A stretch of 5,339 nt of DNA from an uncultured Bacteroidales bacterium (GTDB lineage Bacteria; Bacteroidota; Bacteroidia; Bacteroidales; UBA4417), in NCBI GenBank assembly GCA_903917425.1, contig CAIXAQ010000394.1, positions 1 to 5,339 of the forward strand, written 5' to 3'. Numbering within the stretch: position 1 is the stretch's first letter; every line of letters starts with the position of its first letter. The notes beneath the pieces are model-generated. The model worked only from the letters and a program-made list of their open reading frames with translations, made no database searches and had not been told where the DNA came from. Made by a program: the position numbers and the translations under genes. Shown here in pieces: positions 1 to 5,339 of the stretch.

Positions 1-80
1 GAACACTATAACAATCCACTTCGGGATGATTCCTGCGGATGCCTGCAACATCCAAAAACACAGGTCAATTGCTCTTTAAA

Positions 81-2222
81 CTAAAACCGGCAGCGAAGAC
101 TCACGAAAAACTCCCTGCCGGGCGCGGGCTGGTAACTGTTGTAATCGGGCCCGTTGTTGGGTTCGGTAAAACCAAAATACTGCTCATCGAACATGTTTTT
201 GCACGATAATCCTATATTGCCTTTGACCGAACCTAATTTCCACGCATAATCGAGGTTTGCATTAAAAACCTGGTATCCATCCACCCACGAACTACGGACA
301 ATGCCGTTTTCGTGGTAATTTTCGTAAATGGAGTCATCCACCTGTATGCACCATTTCGACTGAAATTGGGTATTCAGGGTAAATGTGAAATCTTTCAGGA
401 AGGTAACTGCAGCTTCAGCTGTAAGTATATGTTCGGGGCATTGCGGAATCCAATGTCCGCTTACACTGTCGGGGGAATTGTACTGGAAATGCGAATACGT
501 ATAGGCTGCCTCCAGCCGTAGGAAATCAAGCGGAGTAAAGGATAAAAATGTTTCCAGGCCCCATCGGTCGCTCTCACCCATATTGCCGTAAAATGCAGTA
601 TTGTTACCCCTGTCGGGAATACTGTACCTGTAGAATTCATCTTTCGAAACCGTTCTGAAAGCTGTGACATCATAATACAGCATAGTTCCTATCTCTCCGC
701 GGATTCCAAGTTCCCCGCCAAGGGAAGTTGAGGGTTTAATCAGGGCATTAAAACCACCATACTTTTCAGGATTGTTGTACAACTCATCCTCGGTCGGCAC
801 CAGGAAACCTGTGCCGTAGCTGGCATAAAGGTTGGCAGCTTTCGAAAGGTTCCACGCCATGCCTAAACGGAAGGTGGGTTTTTGAAATGACTTATTATCG
901 CTCACCGATGAAGAATCCAGTTCGTTATACACGCGATCATAACGCATATTAAGGGTTGTATAAAGTTTCTTCGAAATATCGAGTTTGTCGATCAAAAACA
1001 TTCCCAGGCTGCGCTGGCGTATAACCTGGCTGATCAGTACCTGGTCGGTGGCAAACGATTCCTCGCTCCAGTGACTGTCGACCCTGTCGTTATTTATGTG
1101 ATCTCCGTCAGGAACTGCAAACATATGTTCATCCATGGCCATTGACTGGAAATCCATGCCTAAACTCAGGTGGTTTACCAGGTTTTCTTTCCCAGAGGTC
1201 AGGTCGTACTGGGCCGAAATACCCGGGTTTGTGTAAGGTTTGTAGTCGTCGCCGTTGTTGGAAGTTTCCCTGTAATTGTTAAACCGCATAAAGCCTTTAA
1301 CCAACAGGTCCTGGTTTTTTGCAAAATTATAGGTTAAGGTAGTCGCCCCGGTAAGCCGTTGTGTTTTATGAAATTCGTTGTAACGGACCGCATCGGTATT
1401 GGCGGCGTTATGGCCGACTGTGTCGTATCGTCCCAGGTTTATTCCTTCCGAATTCTGGTTAAAATAGGAGGTATAGGTCAGCAATTGGGTAACTTTAACC
1501 CTGGCAGAGGGTGTCCATGTGAGTTTTTCGCTGAAAATATCGGCTTTGTACGCTTGGTGAAGCCGGTATCCATGCCCCTGCATATGCGAGTACGAAATCC
1601 TGAAATTCACATCTTTTTGAGTTCCATCCACCTGCCCCAGAACTTTCCAGAACCCGTTTGAGCCTGCCGAAGTATAGAATGAACCGTTAACAGGCTTATC
1701 GCCGCCACTCTTTGTTGTAATGTTGATCAGGCCACCGGTAGCACTTGTTCCATACAGGGATGCGGCAAGTCCTTTCACAACTTCCACATTTTTTACAGTT
1801 TCCCAATCCACATCATACAGGTCGGGCGCAAACCCGCCGGGTGTATTGAGTGAAATCCCGTCGACTAAAACACCGATCCCGCGAAACCCACTCTCGGTAA
1901 GTACGCCCAGTCCGCGCATATACACATGCACCCTCGACCCGCTGGAACCGTTTTCGATCCGCACACCCGGAACAAGCCGCAGCGCATCATCGGCCGAAAT
2001 AGGTTTACTCATCGCACCCAGCTGCCTTGGTGTAACAAATGATATGGCTGCGGGTATTTCCCTGCGCGGCATATTCAGCCTCATGGCTGTGATTACAATT
2101 TCATTGAGTTGTATGGTCCGGATGGTATCCCGGGACACTGTAGCGGGGACCTGCTTTTCCTGGGCCGAAGCGCAGGATAAGGCGAACAGGAAAAGAAAAG
2201 CAATTATATTTACTGATTTCAT
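81..2222 (-). CDS. TonB-dependent outer-membrane receptor (siderophore/iron-type, FecA-like class)
   Basis: Outer-membrane gated channel that imports a bound ligand using energy from TonB-ExbBD. I place the start at the ATG at 2222 (713 aa), because it begins a clean signal peptide (residues 1-20, MKSVNIIAFLFLFALSCASA, cleavage before QEKQ). The frame stays open 49 codons further upstream to 2369, but that stretch is not signal-like and contains the likely promoter. A TonB box candidate, LNEIVITAMR, lies at residues 39-48. The plug domain follows to about 172, with DDALRLVPGVRI near 78-89 and the hallmark VEVVKG...LYG..ATGGLINITTK at 146-171. The rest is the beta-barrel, rich in alternating aromatic strands and ending in the typical C-terminal Phe (SLRCRF). 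There is no N-terminal carboxypeptidase-regulatory-like domain, so it is not a SusC-type glycan receptor. The length is usual for siderophore or metal-chelate receptors, but the ligand cannot be read from sequence. The gene is intact. Confidence 0.95.
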   Translation of the reverse strand: MKSVNIIAFLFLFALSCASAQEKQVPATVSRDTIRTIQLNEIVITAMRLNMPRREIPAAISFVTPRQLGAMSKPISADDALRLVPGVRIENGSSGSRVHVYMRGLGVLTESGFRGIGVLVDGISLNTPGGFAPDLYDVDWETVKNVEVVKGLAASLYGTSATGGLINITTKSGGDKPVNGSFYTSAGSNGFWKVLGQVDGTQKDVNFRISYSHMQGHGYRLHQAYKADIFSEKLTWTPSARVKVTQLLTYTSYFNQNSEGINLGRYDTVGHNAANTDAVRYNEFHKTQRLTGATTLTYNFAKNQDLLVKGFMRFNNYRETSNNGDDYKPYTNPGISAQYDLTSGKENLVNHLSLGMDFQSMAMDEHMFAVPDGDHINNDRVDSHWSEESFATDQVLISQVIRQRSLGMFLIDKLDISKKLYTTLNMRYDRVYNELDSSSVSDNKSFQKPTFRLGMAWNLSKAANLYASYGTGFLVPTEDELYNNPEKYGGFNALIKPSTSLGGELGIRGEIGTMLYYDVTAFRTVSKDEFYRYSIPDRGNNTAFYGNMGESDRWGLETFLSFTPLDFLRLEAAYTYSHFQYNSPDSVSGHWIPQCPEHILTAEAAVTFLKDFTFTLNTQFQSKWCIQVDDSIYENYHENGIVRSSWVDGYQVFNANLDYAWKLGSVKGNIGLSCKNMFDEQYFGFTEPNNGPDYNSYQPAPGREFFVSLRCRF

Positions 2223-2280
2223 TGGTCTGAAGATTAAGAGATTGTCCTGAGAATTATAGAGTACCCGCCTGCCAGATTGC

Positions 2281-2292
2281 TGAAAGCTTTCA
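2281..2292. promoter_or_regulatory. 12-bp perfect palindrome over the predicted transcription start
   Basis: TGAAAGCTTTCA is a perfect 12-base palindrome that overlaps the last bases of the proposed -7 element and the inferred transcription start of the receptor gene. A protein bound here would block initiation, so it could be a repressor site. It is short and AT-containing, so chance occurrence is quite possible. Confidence 0.3.
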
Positions 2293-2322
2293 AAAGAATC
2301 ACAGGTTTTACTGATTTTCAAA
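2291..2322 (-). promoter_or_regulatory. Candidate Bacteroidota promoter for the TonB receptor gene
   Basis: Read on the minus strand, a TTTG (2319-2322) is followed after exactly 20 bases by TTCTTTTG (2291-2298). The Bacteroidetes primary-sigma promoter consensus is TTTG near -33 and TAnnTTTG near -7, about 19-21 bases apart. The match here is perfect except for T in place of A at the second base of the -7 element. Transcription would start near 2284, giving a 5' UTR of about 60 bases before the ATG at 2222. This implies that the receptor can be transcribed separately from the upstream gene and argues against the longer start at 2369. It is a motif match only; the start site is inferred. Confidence 0.5.
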
Positions 2323-2333
2323 CACCGGCTGAT

Positions 2334-2347
2334 CCTGGTATACCAGG
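2334..2347. promoter_or_regulatory. 14-bp perfect palindrome upstream of the receptor promoter (operator candidate)
   Basis: CCTGGTATACCAGG is a perfect 14-base palindrome lying 11 bases upstream of the proposed TTTG element, that is, centred roughly 55-57 bases before the inferred transcription start. That position would suit a dimeric activator. As RNA it would give only a 5-bp stem with a TATA loop and no U-run on either side, so a terminator is unlikely. No regulator is encoded in the window. Confidence 0.4.
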
Positions 2348-2411
2348 TGAGTGCGCAGGCAAAAACCAACAGTCGGGTGAAAGTAAAGGCGGTTGAAAAA
2401 TACGAGAAAAC

Positions 2412-2936
2412 TCAGGCCGATTTTGGAGGTGGCGCTGTATGGGCTAAGTACACAGGAATTAAATCCATAGTAAGTACCGGGAATTGATATACAACTCCTT
2501 GCCTCTGAACAGAGATGGCAGGATTCTGAAAGATGGCGTGGTTGAGAAGGTTATGTAAAAGCGCCAGAACCGAATTATGTTTCAGTGGCGAATCGGCGCC
2601 GCGTCGCAGGTAAAGCGAATAATCTGCCAGAAGTTCTTCCTCCTTTTTATCGTGCAGGCAATAAAAGATCGCGGTATCCCCGCATTTATACTCCTTAACC
2701 ACATCATACATTTTACCGAGATAGGTAAATTCTTTAGTATTGATGCGCCAGAACTGTTTCCTGCTTTCGGGGTTTACAATCTTCAGTACAACAACCTGAT
2801 CCGCGGTGGCGCCGCAGCTAATCCTGGCCGTCATCTCCCGCCGGATCATTACCTGGTTATACCTGAATACGATAAATAGTCCCATGGTATTAACCATGAA
2901 TAATACTAAAACAATATAAGCAGCAATCTTTTTCAA
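2412..2936 (-). CDS. Membrane-anchored hypothetical protein, TTG start
   Basis: 174 aa with no function I can assign. The start is a TTG at 2936: an in-frame stop (TGA, 2955-2957) lies seven codons upstream with no ATG or GTG between, and the next ATG (residue 14) would cut the membrane segment in half. Residues 3-24 form one hydrophobic helix after MKK, an uncleaved-type anchor or poor signal peptide. The remainder is soluble and probably periplasmic. It has a conserved-looking core KEFTYLGKMYDVVKEYKCGDTAIFYC (69-93), three cysteines (41, 85, 93), a KKEEELLADY helix, and a His-Thr-Ala-Pro-Pro-Pro-Lys tail (166-172). From memory, small proteins of this kind (anchor, YxGKMYDVV-like core, proline-rich end) recur in Bacteroidota beside TonB receptor genes, which fits the neighbour 190 bases downstream. 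A role accessory to uptake is a guess from position. Confidence 0.75.
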   Translation of the reverse strand: MKKIAAYIVLVLFMVNTMGLFIVFRYNQVMIRREMTARISCGATADQVVVLKIVNPESRKQFWRINTKEFTYLGKMYDVVKEYKCGDTAIFYCLHDKKEEELLADYSLYLRRGADSPLKHNSVLALLHNLLNHAIFQNPAISVQRQGVVYQFPVLTMDLIPVYLAHTAPPPKSA

Positions 2937-2996
2937 GTGCTTGTTTTGAGAAAATCAGTCTGCAAAGCGGGCTCGCCATACAGTTGATTATGAAAA

Positions 2997-3004
2997 CAAA
3001 ATTA
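2997..3004 (-). promoter_or_regulatory. Possible -7 promoter element for the hypothetical gene at 2412-2936
   Basis: Minus-strand TAATTTTG matches the Bacteroidota -7 consensus TAnnTTTG exactly and would place a transcription start near 2990, about 54 bases before the TTG start. I find no TTTG at the expected -33 distance, so this is half a promoter at best. The element overlaps the TAA stop of the gene tail at 3002-3076. Confidence 0.25.
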
Positions 3005-3076
3005 ATCCATTCCCGGCGGTAATCCTTCTGTTTTAATAATTTTATTCTCCACAAATTGAATGGGATTCGTTCTCAA
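3002..3076 (-). pseudogene. Possible C-terminal remnant of an unidentified gene
   Basis: The minus-strand frame ending in TAA at 3002-3004 translates over its last 24 codons to a protein-like tail, LRTNPIQFVENKIIKTEGL then PPGMD. It reads like a real C-terminus, with a short strand-turn-strand (QFVENKIIKTE) and a Pro-Pro-Gly end. The frame has no start codon of its own near the beginning: six codons further upstream there is a TGA, and those six codons coincide with the heptamer repeat at 3081-3101. I therefore read it as a gene end whose 5' part is gone, possibly cut at the repeat. I do not recognise the family. At this length, chance is a serious alternative. Confidence 0.3.
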
Positions 3077-3080
3077 AAGG

Positions 3081-3101
3081 CCGGAAGACCGAAGTCAGAA
3101 G
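3081..3101. repeat. Degenerate heptamer tandem repeat (three units)
   Basis: Three consecutive 7-mers, CCGGAAG, ACCGAAG and TCAGAAG, share the GAAG ending. The region is intergenic, between the beta-barrel gene and the short gene tail at 3002-3076. It resembles in period and base flavour the heptamers at the right end of the window. It is too short and diverged to call with full confidence. Confidence 0.4.
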
Positions 3102-3141
3102 AAAATGAGACAAATAAAAATCTGCAAACAGCAAATTACTA

Positions 3142-3774
3142 TTACTTGAATTTGCTTTTTCTGCCAGGAGCAATAACCATGTTAATTCCCATATTGAAGC
3201 AAATGTTTCTGGTCCAGGCAGATTCAGGTGTTGTAAGAGTTAGTTGGTTCGAATTATTATAGACGGAAATTAAACTGTAAGAAGTTTCAAAATCCAATAG
3301 TAGCGATATTCGGTTTTTTTTGAGTACAACTATTGATGGACGCAAGGTCAATCCAAAATCAAGCACATTAAAGTAATAATAAAAACCGTTATGCCCCAGG
3401 TCGAACTGAGGATTTAACAGATAACCCTCGTAAATACCTGCATAGAGGGCGGTTTTTATCTTCTTGAAATGTTTTCCCACCAATTGGTTTGCAGAAATAT
3501 AATTTAAGTTAATAGTTTTTTCCAGCGGAAGTTGCTTGGTCCCTTTATTACTAAAACCCATTTCTACTCTAAATTTCAAATTTCTTTTGAGATTATCATC
3601 AATAAACAGGTATATCGAATAACTTGGTTTGTAACCAAAAGAACTATTTAATTTTTGATCATGAATATTACTCATTCCATAAGCAATCCTAATCCCCCTG
3701 TTTAGGGTGTTTAATTGAGAAAATCCAAATAGAGGAAGCAAGCAAATCAGTAACCATAACATATCCCTTTTCAT
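3142..3774 (-). CDS. Outer-membrane beta-barrel protein (PorT-like / OMP_b-brl_2 type)
   Basis: 210 aa with a signal peptide (residues 1-19, MKRDMLWLLICLLPLFGFS, cleavage before QLNTL), so the mature protein is about 190 aa. The mature part is a series of amphipathic strands typical of an 8-10-strand barrel: GIRIAYGM (27-34), NLKFRVEMGFSNKGTK (65-80), INLNYISANQLVGKHF (88-103), TALYAGIYEGYLL (108-120), FYYYFNVLDFGLTL (131-144), ISLLLDFETSYSL (156-168) and NICFNMGINMVI (190-201). The EMGFSNKGTK...INLNYI...L.GKHF order closely recalls the Bacteroidota PorT-like barrel family. Such proteins have varied, mostly unknown roles, and nothing here names one. The ATG at 3774 directly abuts an AGAGG. 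A second ATG at residue 5 is possible but would remove the basic n-region. The gene is markedly AT-rich: 3601-3660 has 15 G/C in 60 bases. It stands alone between two intergenic gaps. Confidence 0.8.
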   Translation of the reverse strand: MKRDMLWLLICLLPLFGFSQLNTLNRGIRIAYGMSNIHDQKLNSSFGYKPSYSIYLFIDDNLKRNLKFRVEMGFSNKGTKQLPLEKTINLNYISANQLVGKHFKKIKTALYAGIYEGYLLNPQFDLGHNGFYYYFNVLDFGLTLRPSIVVLKKNRISLLLDFETSYSLISVYNNSNQLTLTTPESAWTRNICFNMGINMVIAPGRKSKFK

Positions 3775-3811
3775 CCTCTTGAGTCTATTTATGAATAATA
3801 CTTACTGATTT

Positions 3812-3982
3812 TTAAAACTTTTTTTCATTCTTCATTTCAACTGAAATTGTATAAATGCCAGTTCTGTATGTTGTTACATCAATTTTAGATGGGATATTTA
3901 ATTGATCAAACAAATTTAATAGTAAGCCATCAGGATTAATAATTTCTACACTTTCAACATTTTCAAATGCGGAAATCAGAAA
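3812..3982 (-). pseudogene. 5'-truncated T9SS type A sorting-domain tail (gene remnant)
   Basis: This open frame of 56 codons plus TAA follows an in-frame TAG (3983-3985) and has no usable start: its only Met is residue 50. The peptide has the shape of the end of a T9SS C-terminal sorting domain: VESVEIINPDGLLLNLF (a VxIxNxxG strand and turn), then IDVTTYRTGIYTISV (the I-D-V...L/Y-x-x-G-I-Y strand), then MKNEKKF at the stop. In the family this domain sends secreted proteins across the outer membrane and to the cell surface. With only about 56 residues and no cargo domain, the rest of the gene appears to be lost. Its 5' boundary coincides with a sharp base-composition change beside the deiminase stop codon at 3997. 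It lies 37 bases upstream of the beta-barrel gene and shares its low GC content. It could also be coincidental non-coding sequence, but the motif order makes that less likely. Confidence 0.6.
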
Positions 3983-3996
3983 CTAACCCCCATTTC

Positions 3997-5271
3997 CTAC
4001 CACTCCACAGCCTTCCTCCGCACCGGCATGGTCATGCACCGGCAGCCGCCACCTCCGCGCGAAAGCTCTGATCCATCAATAGTTACCACGTATTTGTTAT
4101 AATTGTTTATATCTACTTTATTCTGGATAACATCATTAGCCTTAATCACAGAATAACCATGGTTCGATAGTTCTTCCATGGTGTAAACATTACGACCGTA
4201 ACCGATCACTTTTCCGGGTGCCAGGGCGAAGAAATTTGCCCCGCTGTGCCACTGTTCCCGTTCCTGAATCATGCTGTCGCGACGACCTCCGCAGAATAAG
4301 GTTTCCATTTCCATACCCAGTTCCTTCAAAATGGTAGGAATATTGGCAACTTCGCGAATGGATTTTACCTTGCCATTATCGATGTTGATATGGATGGTAA
4401 GATAACGTGTCGGGTGAAGGATTAAAGGCTCATACACCATGCACTGGTTACGGTCGAGGAATGTAAATACCATATCGAGGTGGATAAACGACTCGGGCGT
4501 ATAAGGCAATTCCTGCACGATAATATGACGCTGAACCTTTTTCCCTTTATAGTATTCCATGATAAAATCGATGCCCTGCGAAGTGGTTCGGGCACCGGTG
4601 CCAATGACAAGAATATCCTCGCGGGCCACCAGGAAATCGCCCCCTTCGAAGCTGAAATCCTTACAGAAATGACGACTTTGTTCGGGATGAATGGTTTTTA
4701 CCCCAAAAGACGGATGATTCCGGAATATGGAATCCATGATGATGGTTTCGCGATCGCGGATACGGCTGGCCATACGGCTTACCAATACACGGTCGAGCAG
4801 GGCCACCGAGGCATCGCGGGTGAAGAAAAAATTATGCAGAGGCTCAATGGAATAGCGGTCTTTCGATAAAAAACGGGTGAGGTTATCTTTGCGCATCTCA
4901 ACACCTTCGATCAGCACAGTCGACAGCTTTTCGGGCTTTATAGCCATCAATTCTGCAATTGTATAATCGTTGAGCCGTTCCTTGGTAGCAATAGCTTGCA
5001 GCAATTCGGCACGGTGTTCCGGATTCTGAACCACAGTCGAAAGAAGGTCTTTTACCTGGAATGTTTTGGTAACTTTCGACAGGAATCCTTTAAACTGGTT
5101 AAATTCTTTCAGTGCCACCGAGAGGTTCAGAATATCGCTGTACAGCGCTTTGTGCGAACTGTCGGGAGTCATGTTTTCAACTTCCGGGCCTGGAGTATGA
5201 ATAATAACGCCTTCCAATTCTCCTATTTCGGAACGTATATCGACTTTAAATGGTTTTTCCTGAGAATGCAT
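3997..5271 (-). CDS. arcA: Arginine deiminase
   Basis: Cytoplasmic enzyme that hydrolyses L-arginine to L-citrulline and ammonia, the first step of the arginine dihydrolase (ADI) route. At 424 aa it is full length (family about 400-420). It shows the guanidino-group-modifying enzyme fold landmarks in order: EIGELEGVIIHTPGPE (15-30), FTRD (150-153, substrate Asp153), FEGGD (208-212, Glu209/Asp212), HLDMVFT (264-270, catalytic His264 and Asp266), a WHSGANFFALAPG segment (341-353), and SRGGGGCRCMTMP (404-416) with nucleophile Cys412. Spacing between these residues agrees with known deiminases. A further Cys sits at 410. The start at ATG 5271 gives MHSQEKPFKVDIRSEIG, the expected N-terminus. Only 68 bases lie upstream in the window and I see no TAnnTTTG promoter there. 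No ornithine carbamoyltransferase, carbamate kinase or antiporter gene is adjacent on the downstream side, so the usual ADI operon is not visible here. Confidence 0.97.
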   Translation of the reverse strand: MHSQEKPFKVDIRSEIGELEGVIIHTPGPEVENMTPDSSHKALYSDILNLSVALKEFNQFKGFLSKVTKTFQVKDLLSTVVQNPEHRAELLQAIATKERLNDYTIAELMAIKPEKLSTVLIEGVEMRKDNLTRFLSKDRYSIEPLHNFFFTRDASVALLDRVLVSRMASRIRDRETIIMDSIFRNHPSFGVKTIHPEQSRHFCKDFSFEGGDFLVAREDILVIGTGARTTSQGIDFIMEYYKGKKVQRHIIVQELPYTPESFIHLDMVFTFLDRNQCMVYEPLILHPTRYLTIHINIDNGKVKSIREVANIPTILKELGMEMETLFCGGRRDSMIQEREQWHSGANFFALAPGKVIGYGRNVYTMEELSNHGYSVIKANDVIQNKVDINNYNKYVVTIDGSELSRGGGGCRCMTMPVRRKAVEW

Positions 5272-5311
5272 AATTAAGGAGTGCTATTTTAAAATTGGGT
5301 ATTTATGATAA

Positions 5312-5339
5312 GTCTGGAAACTGGAGTCTGGAAACTGGA
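5312..5339. repeat. Perfect 14-bp tandem repeat (2 copies, heptamer substructure), cut by window end
   Basis: GTCTGGAAACTGGA occurs twice head to tail (5312-5325 and 5326-5339). Each unit is itself two related 7-mers, GTCTGGA and AACTGGA, sharing CTGGA, so the stretch is four heptamers. It lies 41 bases upstream of the deiminase start and runs to the last base of the window, so the array may be longer. Confidence 0.85.

Noticed and set aside
37..53. GGATG/CATCC hairpin downstream of the receptor gene as a terminator
   Set aside because: The stem is only 5 bp and the minus-strand sequence after it has no T-run.
1..57. Open minus-strand frames running off the left edge, for example from an ATG at 40-kb-scale-free position 52 reading MLQASAGIIPKWIVIVF, or a GTG frame reading VFLDVAGIRRNHPEVDCYSV
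   Set aside because: At most 19 or so codons are visible, two frames are open at once, and there is no recognisable motif; no gene can be supported.
1720..2250. Plus-strand open frame of 176 codons opposite the receptor's N-terminal region
   Set aside because: It is antisense to a well-supported signal peptide and plug domain, and its translation is Ser/Thr/Pro-rich without any domain; a shadow frame.
2334..2347. Palindrome CCTGGTATACCAGG as the terminator of the hypothetical gene
   Set aside because: The stem is only 5 bp with a TATA loop and no following T-run on the minus strand; an operator role fits better.
2223..2369. 49-codon upstream extension of the receptor reading frame
   Set aside because: It lacks signal-peptide character, would bury the true signal sequence, and overlaps the best promoter candidate.
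2223..2411. Cobalamin or other riboswitch ahead of the TonB receptor
   Set aside because: The inferred 5' UTR is only about 60 bases, too short, and I could not find a conserved riboswitch core in the region.
3971..3997. GGAAAT/ATTTCC inverted repeat at the end of the deiminase gene as a terminator
   Set aside because: The loop is 15 bases, the stem is only 6 bp, it overlaps the stop codon, and no T-run follows; noted only as part of the compositional junction.
4480..4869. Plus-strand open frame of 129 codons opposite the deiminase catalytic region
   Set aside because: It is antisense to conserved motifs of the deiminase and shows no independent protein features.

Overview
The window reads as chromosomal DNA of a member of the Bacteroidota, probably Bacteroidales-like. 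Four observations support this: a TonB-dependent receptor with the LNEIVITA-type TonB box, an outer-membrane beta-barrel protein of PorT-like appearance, the tail of a type IX secretion (T9SS) sorting domain, and promoter-like TAnnTTTG/TTTG elements in place of sigma70 boxes. Every supportable gene lies on the minus strand, so the gene order below runs from the right edge to the left. This assignment rests on gene families and promoter style; no database search was possible.

Layout in transcription order. At 5312-5339 there are heptameric tandem repeats, cut by the window edge. At 3997-5271 lies a complete arginine deiminase (arginine to citrulline plus ammonia). At 3812-3982 there is a 5'-truncated reading frame that looks like the end of a T9SS type A sorting domain. 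At 3142-3774 lies a small outer-membrane beta-barrel protein. At 3081-3101 there is a second, degenerate heptamer repeat, followed by a short protein-like tail (3002-3076) that has lost its 5' end. At 2412-2936 lies a TTG-initiated, membrane-anchored hypothetical protein. At 2223-2411 there is an intergenic region with a plausible Bacteroidota promoter and two perfect palindromes. At 81-2222 lies a full TonB-dependent outer-membrane receptor. Positions 1-80 hold no gene that can be supported.

The genes do not form one obvious pathway. The receptor and the small anchored protein upstream may be functionally linked (envelope uptake), although the receptor seems to have its own promoter. Arginine deiminase is a separate metabolic gene. 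The block from about 3142 to 3985 is strikingly AT-rich. It abuts the GC-rich 3' end of the deiminase gene, and headless gene tails lie inside it and beside it. I read this as a site of past recombination or gene decay. I see no CRISPR array, RNA gene, transposase or complete novel system. The most interesting material is the patchwork 2937-3996 and the regulatory-looking palindromes before the receptor.
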